From assembly GCA_036557885.1 (NCBI GenBank), contig DATBGS010000080.1, forward strand, positions 1 through 64,000: a stretch of 64,000 nucleotides of DNA. The letters run 5' to 3'. This DNA comes from DATBGS01 sp036557885. GTDB lineage: Bacteria > Chloroflexota > Ktedonobacteria > Ktedonobacterales > DATBGS01. The position numbers and the translations under genes were made by a program. Below the pieces are notes generated by a model. The model worked only from the letters and a program-made list of their open reading frames with translations, did not search any database and was not told the DNA's origin. This document shows, one piece after another, positions 17,659 to 27,365 of this stretch (position 1 is the first letter of the stretch; each line of letters opens with the position of its first letter).

Positions 17659-18781
17659 GTCTGGTAAGCCCACATCAAACAAAGCGATGCAGCCAGGCAC
17701 CAGCACGACAGCTAGCAAAGACGGAGTGCAGGATAGGCCGCTCCTGGAGGCCGAGCATGTGCGCAAGGAGTTTCCACTAAAGCGGGCGGGATTCTTTGGC
17801 CCCCGGCGTGGAGTGAAGGCGGTGGAGGATGTCTCGCTCTCCCTGCGGCCAGGGCGCTCGCTGGCGGTGGTGGGCGAAAGCGGCAGCGGCAAAACGACTG
17901 TCGCGCGTTTGCTGGCACAATTGTATCCAACAAGCGCGGGTAAGATCCGCTTTCGCGGCAATCCAATCAAAGGCAAAGGCGGCAAGGCGGCCAGGGAGTA
18001 TCGGCGCCATGTACAGTTGATTTTTCAAGACCCGTTCTCATCGCTGAATCCTATGCACACCATCCGCTATCACCTGAGTCGCCCACTGCGCCTGTATGGG
18101 CACGCGCATTCGGCGGCTGAGGAGGAGCAGCAGGTGAAGGCGCTGCTGGAGCGGGTGAATCTGGTGCCTGCCGAGCAGTTCATCGAGAAGTATCCGCATC
18201 AGTTGAGCGGCGGCCAGCGCCAGCGCGTGGCGATTGCTCGCGCGCTGGCAGCCCGGCCAGAAGTGCTGCTGGCGGATGAGCCGGTTTCGATGTTGGATGT
18301 CTCGATTCGGTTGGATGTGCTCAACCTCTTGCTGCGCTTAAAAGAGGAAGATCGCCTGGCTTTGCTGTATATTACGCATGACATTGCCAGCGCCCGCTAT
18401 TTTGCCGATGAAACGCTGGTGATGTATGCCGGCCAGATGGTTGAAGGTGGGCCAAGCGAGGAGGTCATTCAGGAGCCAAAGCACCCCTACACGCAACTGC
18501 TGCTGCTTTCCGCGCCCGACCCAGAGAAGACCGAAGAAGGCCAGCGTTCTGCTTCGCCGCTGCTGGCGGCGCGCGGTGAGCCACCCAGTCTGATCAATCC
18601 GCCCAAGGGCTGTCGCTTTCATCCCCGGTGCCCGTTTGCCATGCCCGTCTGCCGCGAGCAGGTGCCAGGGCGCACAGAGCTAGGCAACGGCCACTGGACG
18701 CATTGTTTTCTCTATCAGCAAACAGGGAAGCTGAGTTCTCCCGTCATACCGCAGGATACGCCTGAATCAAAGGATGAGTAA
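17633..18781 (+). CDS. ABC transporter ATPase, DppF/OppF type
   Basis: A 382-residue partner ATPase. Walker A is GESGSGKTT, signature LSGGQRQRVAIARAL, Walker B LLADEPVSMLD, H-loop ITHD, with the same C-terminal extension (PPKGCRFHPRCPFAM). ATG 17633 follows AGAAGGA and overlaps the preceding gene by 26 bases. Its TAA shares one base with the ATG of the GH1 gene, so uptake and hydrolysis are translationally coupled. Confidence 0.94.
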   Translation: MSILQPFTKSGKPTSNKAMQPGTSTTASKDGVQDRPLLEAEHVRKEFPLKRAGFFGPRRGVKAVEDVSLSLRPGRSLAVVGESGSGKTTVARLLAQLYPTSAGKIRFRGNPIKGKGGKAAREYRRHVQLIFQDPFSSLNPMHTIRYHLSRPLRLYGHAHSAAEEEQQVKALLERVNLVPAEQFIEKYPHQLSGGQRQRVAIARALAARPEVLLADEPVSMLDVSIRLDVLNLLLRLKEEDRLALLYITHDIASARYFADETLVMYAGQMVEGGPSEEVIQEPKHPYTQLLLLSAPDPEKTEEGQRSASPLLAARGEPPSLINPPKGCRFHPRCPFAMPVCREQVPGRTELGNGHWTHCFLYQQTGKLSSPVIPQDTPESKDE

Positions 18782-20217
18782 TGAGCACAATCAACGAGCG
18801 AATGCCTGATCTGTTGAGTCAGCCGGGCAGCGTACTGGCGGAGGCTCTGCCGCTGCATTTTCCGGCCAACTTCCTCTGGGGCGCGGCAACCTCTGCCTAT
18901 CAGATTGAAGGGGCCACTGCTGAAGATGGGCGCGGGGTGTCCATCTGGGACCGTTTTGCTGCCACGCCTGGCGCCACCTACCAGGGGCATACCGGAGAGG
19001 TAGCCGCTGATCATTATCATCGCATGCGCGATGATGTGCGGCTCATGGCGAAACTTGGCCTGGGCGCTTATCGCTTCTCGATTGCCTGGCCGCGTGTGCT
19101 GCCAGAGGGCACTGGAAAGGTGAACAAGCAGGGCCTGGACTTCTATGATCGCCTGGTGGATGCGCTGCTGGAGCGCGGCATTTCTCCTGTCGTCACGCTC
19201 TATCACTGGGATTTGCCCCAGGCGCTGGAGGAGCGCGGGGGCTGGCTCAACCGCGAGACGGCCTATGCTTTTGCCGACTACGCCGAGATTGTTGCCCGGC
19301 GGCTGGGTGATCGTGTTGACTCGTGGTTGACGCACAATGAACCCTGGTGCGCTGCCTTCCTCGGCTATGGCATTGGTATCCACGCGCCGGGGAAGAAAGA
19401 CCTGCACGCTGCGTGCGTTGCGGCGCATCATCTCTTGCTCTCGCATGGGCTGGCGATGCCACGCTTGCGCGAGCATACTAACCGGAATGCGCAACTGGGG
19501 ATTACGCTCAACCTTGGCCCGATTTACCCCGACGATACCTCCCATGAAACGCTGCACGCCTGTGACCGCGCCGATGCCTTTGTGAATCGCTGGTTTCTCG
19601 ACCCAATCTTCCGGGGCAGCTATCCAGAAGACCTCTTCACGAATCTGGGGGTGCGCCCGCCGCCAGTTGAGCCAGGTGATTTTGCCATCATTCAGGCGCC
19701 AATTGATTTCCTGGGCGTAAACTATTATTCGCGCAAGGTGGTACGTGCCCGCCGAGATGCTGATTCTGGTGCGCTCAATACGCAAGGATTCGAGGAGGTA
19801 GCGCAGGTTCCGGGCGCCAGCTACACCCAGATGGGGCAAGGGTGGGAGGTATATCCAGCCGGACTCACCGATTTGCTGGTGCGGCTCACGCGCGATTACG
19901 CTCCATCCGCCATTCTGGTGACGGAGAACGGGGCGGCCTATGAAGATCAGTGGGACCGCGACGGCCAGATCAACGACGCTGAGCGGCTGGCCTATGTCCG
20001 CGAGCATATTCAGGCGCTGGCGCGTGCGCTGGCCCAGAATGTGCCGCTGCGTGGGTATTTTCTCTGGTCATTGTTGGATAATTTTGAGTGGGGCGAAGGC
20101 TACAGCAAGAGATTTGGCATGATTTACGTGGATTACGCCACGCAGCGCCGCATTGTGAAGGCCAGTGGTCGCTGGTACGCTGATTTTATCGCTGGTCAGC
20201 GCCGAAGAAGGTTGTAG
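18781..20217 (+). CDS. Glycoside hydrolase family 1 beta-glycosidase
   Basis: A 478-residue cytoplasmic enzyme of the beta-glucosidase family, with no signal peptide. The N-terminal family signature (NFLWGAATSAYQIEGA), YHWDLPQAL near 141, acid/base Glu187 in THNEP and nucleophile Glu382 in VTENGAAYED are all intact. The C-terminal WSLLDNFEWGEGYSKRFG sugar-binding loop is present. The start overlaps the importer ATPase stop (TAATG). It should release glucose, or possibly mannose or galactose, from imported oligosaccharides. Confidence 0.95.
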   Translation: MSTINERMPDLLSQPGSVLAEALPLHFPANFLWGAATSAYQIEGATAEDGRGVSIWDRFAATPGATYQGHTGEVAADHYHRMRDDVRLMAKLGLGAYRFSIAWPRVLPEGTGKVNKQGLDFYDRLVDALLERGISPVVTLYHWDLPQALEERGGWLNRETAYAFADYAEIVARRLGDRVDSWLTHNEPWCAAFLGYGIGIHAPGKKDLHAACVAAHHLLLSHGLAMPRLREHTNRNAQLGITLNLGPIYPDDTSHETLHACDRADAFVNRWFLDPIFRGSYPEDLFTNLGVRPPPVEPGDFAIIQAPIDFLGVNYYSRKVVRARRDADSGALNTQGFEEVAQVPGASYTQMGQGWEVYPAGLTDLLVRLTRDYAPSAILVTENGAAYEDQWDRDGQINDAERLAYVREHIQALARALAQNVPLRGYFLWSLLDNFEWGEGYSKRFGMIYVDYATQRRIVKASGRWYADFIAGQRRRRL

Positions 20218-20253
20218 CGTCTCTCATCCAACCGGCATGCCAGCAGGAAAGGG

Positions 20254-20286
20254 CTTGTAGCGCCGTCTGGGAGACGGCGCTACAAG
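20254..20286. repeat. TTGTAGC palindrome / terminator-like hairpin
   Basis: CTTGTAGCGCCGTCT and its exact complement are separated by GGG. The 15-bp stem sits between the GH1 and GH38 genes. Its outer core is shared with the palindromes at 33336-33397 and 7516-7533. There is no T-tract, so it may act as an RNA stabiliser more than a terminator. Confidence 0.65.
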
Positions 20287-20313
20287 TCTCCAGCCTACTA
20301 CCAGGAGGAAACA

Positions 20314-23300
20314 ATGAAGTTTACTGCTGAGATGATCAAGGCGCGTCTTCCAGACCTGCTGGCGGCTGCGCGGCGCGAACGGATGCCACTCGAACCGATA
20401 CGCATTGCGCGTGGACCGGGGCGAGAGACAGCGCAGCGGGACTACGACGACAGCGGCTGGGAGCAGATCACTGTGGGGGAGCGCTGGGGCAGCGCGGGGC
20501 AAACATACTGGTTTCGTTTCCCTGTGCGCCTGCCCGATGCCTGGGTCGGACAGAAGGTAGCTGTTCATATAGCCTTGGGCGAGCACGAGCATATCAGTGG
20601 GCCGGAGGCGCTAGCCTACTTCGATGGGCAAGCGGTGCAGGGTATTGATCTTAATCACCGCGACCTCCTGCTGGGCGAGCGTCTGCGCCCAGGCCAGCGG
20701 CATGTGCTGGCGCTTGAGGCGTTTAGCCCCCTGACGCAAGGACAGCAAACTTTGCGGGCAGTAGAACTGGTGCGCCTCGACCCGGAGGCCGAGGCACTGT
20801 ACCATGATATGCGCGTCCTGCATGGGGCGCTGCTGACGATGCCAGATGAGTCGGTGGAACGGGCGCGGCTGCTCCACGCGCTTGAGCGTGCTTATACGCT
20901 GCTTGATTTGCGCCACCCCCAATCTGACGACTATTTGCGCTCGGTGGCGGCAGCGCGCAAGCTGCTCCAGCAGGAAGCCTACGCGCAGGGCCAGCCAGCA
21001 GAAAGCCCGCGCATTGTGGCGGTGGGGCACGCGCATATTGATCTGGCCTGGCTCTGGCCTGTTGCCCAGACCCGCCGCAAGGGTGCGCGCACCTTCAGTA
21101 CCGTCTTGAAGCTGATGGAGCAGTATCCAGACTATCACTTTGTCGCCAGCCAGCCCGCGCTCTATCAGATGGTGCAGCAGGACGAGCCAGAACTGTATGG
21201 ACGCATCAAAGAGCAGATTGCCAGCGGACGCTGGGAGCCAACCGGCGCGACCTGGGTGGAGATGGATTGCAACCTGAGCGGTGGCGAGGCGCTGGTGCGT
21301 CAGTTCCTCTTTGGCAAGCGCTTCTTTCGACAGGAACTAGGCGTGGACCCGCGCGTGCTCTGGCTGCCCGATGCCTTTGGCTACACCGCAGCATTGCCGC
21401 AGATTATGAAGGGCTGCGGTGTAGACTATTTTATGACGACCAAGCTCTCCTGGAACGAGTATAACCGCCTGCCCTACGATACCTTTCGTTGGCAAGGGTT
21501 GGATGGCAGCGAGGTGCTGACCCATATGGTGACGGCGCCACTTGACCTGGCAACAGACTCCTGGCCGGGCGCCAAGCCCTACATGGCAACCTACAACGCC
21601 AAATTTGTGCCCTATGATGTGGCGGGCAGCTGGCGCGTCTATCGCCAGAAGGCCATCAATGATGAACTGCTGTATCTGTTTGGCTTTGGCGATGGCGGCG
21701 GCGGCCCCACCGCCACGATGCAGGAAACCGCTGCGCGCCTGGCAAATTTGCCGGGTTTTCCGCGTGTCCGGCAGAGTTCCGCCGAGGAGTTTTTTCGCCA
21801 ACTGGAGCGGCGCGTCCAAAATGAACCTGATTTGCCAACCTGGGTGGGCGATCTGTATCTGGAGTATCATCGCGGCACCTTCACCAGCCAGGGCTGGATC
21901 AAGCGTGCCAACCGTCATGCCGAGCTGCTCTACCGCGATGCCGAATTCTGGGCGGCGCTGGCCGGGCTGATCGAGCAGCAGAAGCGACAAGATCAGCAAA
22001 AGCAGCCGTCGAAGCTGAAGACCTGGCAGGCCGCGCTGAACCAGGGCTGGGAATCCATCCTGTTTAACCAGTTTCACGATATTTTGCCAGGTTCTTCCAT
22101 TCCCCAGGTCTATACGGATGCCCGCGCTGACTACAAAGAGATTGACGCGGTAGGCACGCGCGTCCGTGAAGAAGCGCTGGAGACGCTGGCCCAGAGGATT
22201 TCCACGCAGGGGCAGGCGTTTCAGGGCCAGACTATTATCGCGCTGAACCCCGCGCCGTTTGCGCGGGAAGACCCCTGCGAGGTGGTCCTTCCTGGCACTG
22301 TGGCCCTTCCCAGCACTCCCACGCCAACGCTGTTTGACGAGCGCGGGCAGCCCTTGCTGGTGCAGGAGATCAAACACGAGGCGCAAGCAATGAAGCGCGA
22401 TAAGACCGAACGACATTTTCTCGTAGGCGCATCGGCGCCGCCGCTCGGTTATCGCTCGCTCACCCTGGCAACGCCCGCGCCGCCTGCAAGAAATGTGGCC
22501 CCGGCAACGCAACCAGCAACTTCTGGAAACGGTCTGCGCATCACACGGGAGGTGCTAGAAAATCGCTTCTTCCGGCTGCGTCTGGACGAGCGTGGGCAGA
22601 TTGCCTCGCTCTATGACAAACGCGCTAACCGCGAGGTCATTGCCCCAGGCGAAGTAGGGAACCAGCTGCTCGCGTTTGAAGATCGCCCCCTGGATTTTCC
22701 AGCCTGGGACATCAATATTTTCTATAACGACAAGCCCTACCCCATTGGTGATGTCACCTCGTGGCAGATTGTCGAAACGGGGCCGCTGCGCGGCGGTATA
22801 GAGCTTGGGCGGCGCTATGGCGAGAGCACCATCACACAGCGGGTGCTGTTGTATGCTGAGATTCCCCGCATTGACTTTCCGACGCAGATAGATTGGCATG
22901 AGCAGAACACGCTGCTTAAAGCGGCTTTTCCCGTAACTGTCCATAGCCCACGCGCGACGTATGAGGTCCAATGGGGGAATGTGGAGCACCCCACCCACTG
23001 GAACACCAGTTGGGACTGGGCGCGCTTTGAAAATTGCGCGCACAAGTGGGTGGACCTTTCGGAAGGGGATTACGGTGTGTCTCTGCTGAATGATTGCAAG
23101 TATGGCTACGATGTCAAAGGGCACACGCTGCGTTTGACGCTGCTCAAGAGCGCCACCTGGCCCGACCCTCAAGCCGATCAGGGCAAACACGAGTTTTCTT
23201 ACGCGCTCTTGCCGCATCTGGGAGATTGGCGAACAGGTGAGACGGTCCGGCATGCGTATCTCTTCAATATGCCCGCCACCGCCCGCGTCATTTCCGGCCA

Positions 23301-23607
23301 GCCCCAGGAGCGCGCGGGCGCGGGCGCTGCTTTGCCGCCCACCGCCTCGTTTGTCGCCACTGACCGGCCAGGGTTGGTAATCGAAACGGTGAAAGCAGCG
23401 GAGGATGGGGATGGCATCATTGTGCGCCTGTATGACGCCCATAACACGCGCGGCGCAGCAACCCTGACCTTTGCGCGTCCGCTTCTTTCCGCCGAGGAGA
23501 CAAACCTGTTGGAAGAGTCGCTCGGTTCGGCGGAGTTTTCCGGTCACGAATTACGGCTGAGTGTGCGGCCCTATGGCATCCAGACGTTGCGTGTGCGTTT
23601 CAAGTGA
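20314..23607 (+). CDS. Glycoside hydrolase family 38 alpha-mannosidase
   Basis: A 1097-residue zinc-dependent alpha-mannosidase without signal peptide. The zinc-binding segment VGHAHIDLAWLWP (about residues 237-249) and nucleophile Asp353 in WLPDAFGY are present, followed by the helical middle domain (FNQFHDILPGSSI) and large C-terminal beta domains. The size matches long bacterial and class II members. GGAGG lies 6 bases before the ATG. As the last gene of the locus it points to imported mannose-containing oligosaccharides. A copy of the LacI half-operator lies within the gene at 22523-22533. Confidence 0.93.
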   Translation: MKFTAEMIKARLPDLLAAARRERMPLEPIRIARGPGRETAQRDYDDSGWEQITVGERWGSAGQTYWFRFPVRLPDAWVGQKVAVHIALGEHEHISGPEALAYFDGQAVQGIDLNHRDLLLGERLRPGQRHVLALEAFSPLTQGQQTLRAVELVRLDPEAEALYHDMRVLHGALLTMPDESVERARLLHALERAYTLLDLRHPQSDDYLRSVAAARKLLQQEAYAQGQPAESPRIVAVGHAHIDLAWLWPVAQTRRKGARTFSTVLKLMEQYPDYHFVASQPALYQMVQQDEPELYGRIKEQIASGRWEPTGATWVEMDCNLSGGEALVRQFLFGKRFFRQELGVDPRVLWLPDAFGYTAALPQIMKGCGVDYFMTTKLSWNEYNRLPYDTFRWQGLDGSEVLTHMVTAPLDLATDSWPGAKPYMATYNAKFVPYDVAGSWRVYRQKAINDELLYLFGFGDGGGGPTATMQETAARLANLPGFPRVRQSSAEEFFRQLERRVQNEPDLPTWVGDLYLEYHRGTFTSQGWIKRANRHAELLYRDAEFWAALAGLIEQQKRQDQQKQPSKLKTWQAALNQGWESILFNQFHDILPGSSIPQVYTDARADYKEIDAVGTRVREEALETLAQRISTQGQAFQGQTIIALNPAPFAREDPCEVVLPGTVALPSTPTPTLFDERGQPLLVQEIKHEAQAMKRDKTERHFLVGASAPPLGYRSLTLATPAPPARNVAPATQPATSGNGLRITREVLENRFFRLRLDERGQIASLYDKRANREVIAPGEVGNQLLAFEDRPLDFPAWDINIFYNDKPYPIGDVTSWQIVETGPLRGGIELGRRYGESTITQRVLLYAEIPRIDFPTQIDWHEQNTLLKAAFPVTVHSPRATYEVQWGNVEHPTHWNTSWDWARFENCAHKWVDLSEGDYGVSLLNDCKYGYDVKGHTLRLTLLKSATWPDPQADQGKHEFSYALLPHLGDWRTGETVRHAYLFNMPATARVISGQPQERAGAGAALPPTASFVATDRPGLVIETVKAAEDGDGIIVRLYDAHNTRGAATLTFARPLLSAEETNLLEESLGSAEFSGHELRLSVRPYGIQTLRVRFK

Positions 23608-23633
23608 AGCTGAAGCCCTGAGAGGAGCATCTA

Positions 23634-24164
23634 CTAACGCAGGCCGTTCACAGGCAAGTTGTTGGAAAAGGGCGAATCATCGGAAACACGTCGTTTCCCT
23701 AAATGAGAGGGGCGCAGGAGGTGCAAGGGGCGCAGGCTTTTCCTGAAGCCCCGCAGCAAACGTACCAGGGGGCGGCTCAAGACGGATTTGCCGGTGGAGT
23801 AATGCCGCCGCAAGCCCTGGGGACGCTTCTGCTGCCCCTGAGCCGCAGCCACCAGACGGGCCTGGTCAAAGTGCCGCTCTAAGGCCCTGCGCTCCTGCTC
23901 CTTGAGTTGGATGGTTTTCCGCACCTCTTCTGCTTTCCGCTCCAGGATGTTCAGGTGCGCCGCGAGGGCAGGGCTGGTGTCAATGGCTGCCCCAGAGGTC
24001 AGCCTAAGCTGGTGGCGCAGATGCTCCATGCGTGGCTGGAGGCTGTTCAGAACAACCCGATCTGCCTGGATGGAGCGCGTGAGGGCGTCCCACTCGTCGT
24101 TAATTTCCTTCAGCAAGCTCTGAAGCCTGGCGTTCTGGCTTTTGGCGCCACGTCGCACCCGCAT
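23634..24164 (-). CDS. Small basic coiled-coil protein, unknown
   Basis: A 176-residue protein, very rich in Arg, Lys, Gln and Leu. Residues about 5-115 are predicted as long amphipathic helices (LLKEINDEWDALTRSIQADR, LERKAEEVRKTIQLKEQERR) of coiled-coil type, followed by a basic tail. There is no signal or membrane helix. ATG 24164 is preceded by AGAGGGAT; a longer reading lacks a site. It converges on the GH38 gene with 26 bases between. No family is recognised. Confidence 0.6.
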   Translation of the reverse strand: MRVRRGAKSQNARLQSLLKEINDEWDALTRSIQADRVVLNSLQPRMEHLRHQLRLTSGAAIDTSPALAAHLNILERKAEEVRKTIQLKEQERRALERHFDQARLVAAAQGQQKRPQGLRRHYSTGKSVLSRPLVRLLRGFRKSLRPLHLLRPSHLGKRRVSDDSPFSNNLPVNGLR

Positions 24165-24395
24165 GAGCGATCCCTCTTTTCTTTCCTGGGCGCCTGAGTT
24201 GTCCGTAATCACGGGAAATACGCTCTTCCATGCTCCCCGAAAAGCAGGTGGAGGCGGAGAGCATTGAGGATGTGGCCTCTTCCAGAGAAGTATAGGAGCA
24301 TCATCCAGAAAGATCAGTGGTCGCGGCTACGTAACCTTGTAGATGTGAAGCACAACATGTAGGGTACGCATGGAGACATCTTTTCGTGTGGTTCC

Positions 24396-25931
24396 TCACG
24401 CCTTGGAACACATTCCCGCACGCAAGCTGCTCTGCACCAGATAAAAGGTATAGCCTGGGCCAGCCCTAGCTTGCAGGAGAAGGCCGGTTCGCACCAGGGC
24501 GAGCGTCCCAACACTGGTGGCCGTCGCGCCATAGCCGATGAGCAGTTGGGCGTGAGCCTTGCACAATGCGGCAGACAGCGTGGCAGGCGTGTTCACAACG
24601 TCGAGAGCAAGGTCAATGATCGGACCGTCCAGGCCCGCTTGTTGAGCATAGACCTCGAAGGCAGCGACATCTGTGGCGGGGCCAGCCTGCGCGATGGCAG
24701 CGTTGCGTGCCAGGAGGTGCGGCAGCGCTTCTGCGGCCAGATAAGCCGGGCGTACCAGAGCATCATAGGCCGCAACCCGATTGATGCCCATCGGCGCCAG
24801 CCAGAGCAGCAGCAGCAATGTCAGGGGGACCAGCAGGCTTCCTGGCAGCAGCCGCTGGCGGGCCACCTCGAAAGGCTTTGAGGGCAAGTGCTGCCACAGA
24901 AAGCGCGTTCCATCCACCAGCAAGCCGCAGACGCCGGTCAGCACCACCGGCAGCGAGAGCAGCGGCAGGCGCAGGTTGCCTGGCGAGAACGGGCGCGGGA
25001 AGGCAAGCAGCAGCAGATCACCAACGAGAAAAGCAAGCAGCAGCCCGGCAAGGTCGTTGCCATGCCAGGCCCGCCACCCCAGCCAGAAAAAGCCACCCAG
25101 AACCAGCGCCCCTCCACCCGGGCCAAGGTTGAGGCTCCAGGTCGGCCAGAGGCTTTGTAAAGTAATCAGGAGGGACAGAGGGTCGAGTGTTGGGGATAGG
25201 GTTTGCAGTCCATCGGGACTCACGTTGCGCAGGGCAGTTATCCAGAGCAGCGGCGCCCACGCCAGCGCCAATGCGCTCCCGATGGCAAAGCGCCAGCGAA
25301 GCGCACCTGCGCGTTTGCGCCGCCTGAGCAGAAGCAGCCAGAGGAGCAGCGCCAGGAGCCAGCCTTCATAGCGCGTGAACTCGGCCAGTCCCACGACCAG
25401 CGCCAGCCAGGGCCAGCGTGGTTCATGCTGCGCCAGCGCCAGCCAGAGCGCCAGGCATGCCAGAGTCAGAAACAGCCCTTCCTGATAGGGCACAACGGTA
25501 AAGACTACAAAAAGCGGGTCAAGGGCCAGCGCCAAGGCTCCCAGATACGCGGTGGCTGGGCCAAAAGCGCGGCGCAATAGCAGCCAGAAGGCCAGCACCG
25601 CCGTGACGCCAAACAGCGCGGAAAGCAGACGGATTGCCAGAATCGAATCGGCCAGGCGAGTCAGCGCGTAGAGACAAAGCTGGAAGAGGGGCACCCAGGG
25701 CGAATCAAAGGGGGAAGCGCGGCTCAGCCAGCGCCCGTAGGCATCTCCATCGTAGAGCAGCGGATAGCGCAAGATAAGCCCAAGGCGCAAAGCGCCCGCG
25801 ATGAGCGCCAGCACGAGTCCTGAGAGCAGTATCTCCCAACGCCAGCCCGTCAGGGCAAAGAAACCCTGTCTCTGGCGGTGCGGGTGTACTCTTCGCCATA
25901 TCTGTGCGGAGAACGCGGCGACGTTTGCCAT
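24396..25931 (-). CDS. Integral membrane glycosyltransferase, GT39/PMT-like
   Basis: A 511-residue protein with about ten to twelve membrane helices. The first outside loop carries acidic residues (RYPLLYDGDAYGRWLS), as in dolichyl- or polyprenyl-phosphate mannosyltransferases of the GT39/GT-C kind, followed by SPFDSPWVPLFQL. The C-terminal 120 residues are a soluble outside domain. It would transfer a sugar from a lipid carrier to an envelope polymer or protein on the outer face. Substrate and acceptor are unknown. AGGA lies 4 bases before the ATG. Confidence 0.75.
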   Translation of the reverse strand: MANVAAFSAQIWRRVHPHRQRQGFFALTGWRWEILLSGLVLALIAGALRLGLILRYPLLYDGDAYGRWLSRASPFDSPWVPLFQLCLYALTRLADSILAIRLLSALFGVTAVLAFWLLLRRAFGPATAYLGALALALDPLFVVFTVVPYQEGLFLTLACLALWLALAQHEPRWPWLALVVGLAEFTRYEGWLLALLLWLLLLRRRKRAGALRWRFAIGSALALAWAPLLWITALRNVSPDGLQTLSPTLDPLSLLITLQSLWPTWSLNLGPGGGALVLGGFFWLGWRAWHGNDLAGLLLAFLVGDLLLLAFPRPFSPGNLRLPLLSLPVVLTGVCGLLVDGTRFLWQHLPSKPFEVARQRLLPGSLLVPLTLLLLLWLAPMGINRVAAYDALVRPAYLAAEALPHLLARNAAIAQAGPATDVAAFEVYAQQAGLDGPIIDLALDVVNTPATLSAALCKAHAQLLIGYGATATSVGTLALVRTGLLLQARAGPGYTFYLVQSSLRAGMCSKA

Positions 25932-26038
25932 GCCATCCTGCTTGACAAGAAGGGGCGACGCACTCAGCGGCCTGCGCCTTTAACGCTCCCTCATTGTATC
26001 GCAAATCTCTCGCATTTGTTGCTGCCTTGCATACCCCA

Positions 26039-26863
26039 TCAACTTTGCTGAATTGAGAGAATAGTTGGAGCATCGCTAAAGTTCCGGCCCAGCACGTTGT
26101 TATGGCGCGGCGCCGTCAGGACAACATACCCCTGAATCACCTGCTGCGCATAGGGGCCGGGAGGCATCGTCGGTTCGGCCACCTTCCAGGTGCGCGCTCC
26201 GGGCCGATCAACAGCGTTGGCGGTCAGCAGCACCCCAAGCCGGTCCATCACCTGCATATTGCGACGCGCCAGGGCCGGGTGCGGCATATGGGACAGGAGC
26301 GGCGCGGCGAATTCCCGGAGGTGCGCCTCAATCTGTTCTGGCTTCAGCCCGCGTTCGCGGCAGGCAGTTCCCACCTCTTGTTGTATGGCCTCCTCTGGCT
26401 GCGTAAAGATCGCATCCAGCGCCCGGAGCAGGTTCATCCCCCGATGCAACAGCACCAACCGTCCCTCCACCAACCGTTCAACCAGAGCCATAGCCTGACC
26501 CTGGCGGCGGGCAGCTTCCAGTTGGCGCGTACATTCTGCCAGGGACAGGCCATCGAGCTTCTCTTGTAGAAACGCCACGACTTCGGCAGACTCCCCAGAT
26601 TGCCAGCCTCGCAGCAGTTGCAGGCAACGCTGACCCTCGTAGCGCCCCAATGTCCCCGGCACACTCAGCAGCCGATCTTTGCGAGCGCAAACCCAAAGGG
26701 CATAGAGATACTGCACAGATAACGTAACAGGAAAGGCGGGGAAGCGTCGCTGCCCCTGCACCTCTTGAACAAAGACAAAACTATCAACAAACTCAGCTTC
26801 CAGTTGCTCAAACGCCGCGAACTTCTCCGTGATCAGCGCGGGCAGCAGGCGCTCCTCTCCCAT
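26039..26863 (-). CDS. Conserved-looking soluble protein, unknown function
   Basis: A 274-residue protein without signal or membrane helix. It is mostly helical (FLQEKLDGLSLAECTRQLEA, ARRQGQAMALVERLVEGRLV), with a C-terminal segment rich in beta residues (QQVIQGYVVLTAPRHNNVLG). No motif or family is recognised. AAAGGGG precedes the ATG at good spacing, and a weak sigma-54-like element lies about 50 bases upstream (26914-26929). Confidence 0.7.
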   Translation of the reverse strand: MGEERLLPALITEKFAAFEQLEAEFVDSFVFVQEVQGQRRFPAFPVTLSVQYLYALWVCARKDRLLSVPGTLGRYEGQRCLQLLRGWQSGESAEVVAFLQEKLDGLSLAECTRQLEAARRQGQAMALVERLVEGRLVLLHRGMNLLRALDAIFTQPEEAIQQEVGTACRERGLKPEQIEAHLREFAAPLLSHMPHPALARRNMQVMDRLGVLLTANAVDRPGARTWKVAEPTMPPGPYAQQVIQGYVVLTAPRHNNVLGRNFSDAPTILSIQQS

Positions 26864-26913
26864 AGCAGGTACCCCTTTCGTGATGGCTCGTAGACCTTTT
26901 TAGTATCTGCTCC

Positions 26914-26929
26914 GCACAACGCACGCCAA
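26914..26929 (-). promoter_or_regulatory. Weak sigma-54-like element
   Basis: Read on the minus strand: TGGCGT-GCGTT-GTGCG, with GG-N10-GC spacing. It lies about 50 bases before the gene starting at 26863. It departs from consensus at several positions. Confidence 0.3.
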
Positions 26930-27117
26930 GCGTTAAGAGGTGCCAGGAGTTGTGGAGTGAGAGGAGGGAAGAAGCGAGGAATGGGATGAGGATACGGGCG
27001 TCATCAGGAACGCCCCGCAGCACCAATGAAATGCGCGTGGTTGCTCACGTCTGCTGGCGCTGCAAGAACGTGCCTGCATGCTGGCAAGCAGCATAAAGAA
27101 GATGCAGCAAATCTCTT

Positions 27118-27144
27118 CCTTCTCCCCTAAACTCAGGGAGAAGG
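27118..27144 (-). terminator. Terminator-like hairpin after rpsU
   Basis: CCTTCTCCC/GGGAGAAGG, a perfect 9-bp stem with a 9-base loop, about 40 bases after the rpsU stop. No T-tract follows on the minus strand. Confidence 0.45.
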
Positions 27145-27185
27145 GATTTCGTAGTGGAAGTGGTGGAATTATCTAGCGGGAACAG

Positions 27186-27365
27186 CTAGAGCTTGCGAGC
27201 TTTGCGTTTCCTGGCTTCGGCCTTCCTCTTGCGCTTGGCGCTGGGCTTTTCGTAATGCCTGCGCCGCCGCGACTCAGCCAGCACGCCATCCTGCTGAATC
27301 TTGCGGTTGAAGCGTTTGAGGGCTGCCTCGAACGACTCGTTCTCGCCAATCTTCACTTCTGACAT
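27186..27365 (-). CDS. rpsU: 30S ribosomal protein bS21
   Basis: A 59-residue, strongly basic protein of the small ribosomal subunit. It has the family pattern: VKIGENESFEAALKRFNRKI at residues 4-23, then the RRRRHYEKPSAKRKRK segment and an Arg/Lys-rich tail. It helps mRNA binding during initiation. GGAGG lies 7 bases from the ATG. A perfect-consensus sigma-A promoter lies about 120 bases upstream, so it should be strongly expressed as a single gene. Confidence 0.95.
   Translation of the reverse strand: MSEVKIGENESFEAALKRFNRKIQQDGVLAESRRRRHYEKPSAKRKRKAEARKRKARKL

Larger units (their letters stand above)
26864..27185. other. Intergenic region downstream of rpsU
   Basis: About 320 bases. It holds a terminator-like hairpin at 27118-27144 and a weak sigma-54-like element at 26914-26929. 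Nothing else was found. Confidence 0.5.

Noticed and set aside
18715..20007. Open frame of 430 codons antisense to the GH1 gene
   Set aside because: The plus-strand GH1 enzyme is intact with both catalytic Glu; the antisense frame has no domain or ribosome site.
21337..22512. Open frame of 391 codons antisense to the GH38 gene
   Set aside because: Same reason: the plus strand encodes a complete, recognisable enzyme.
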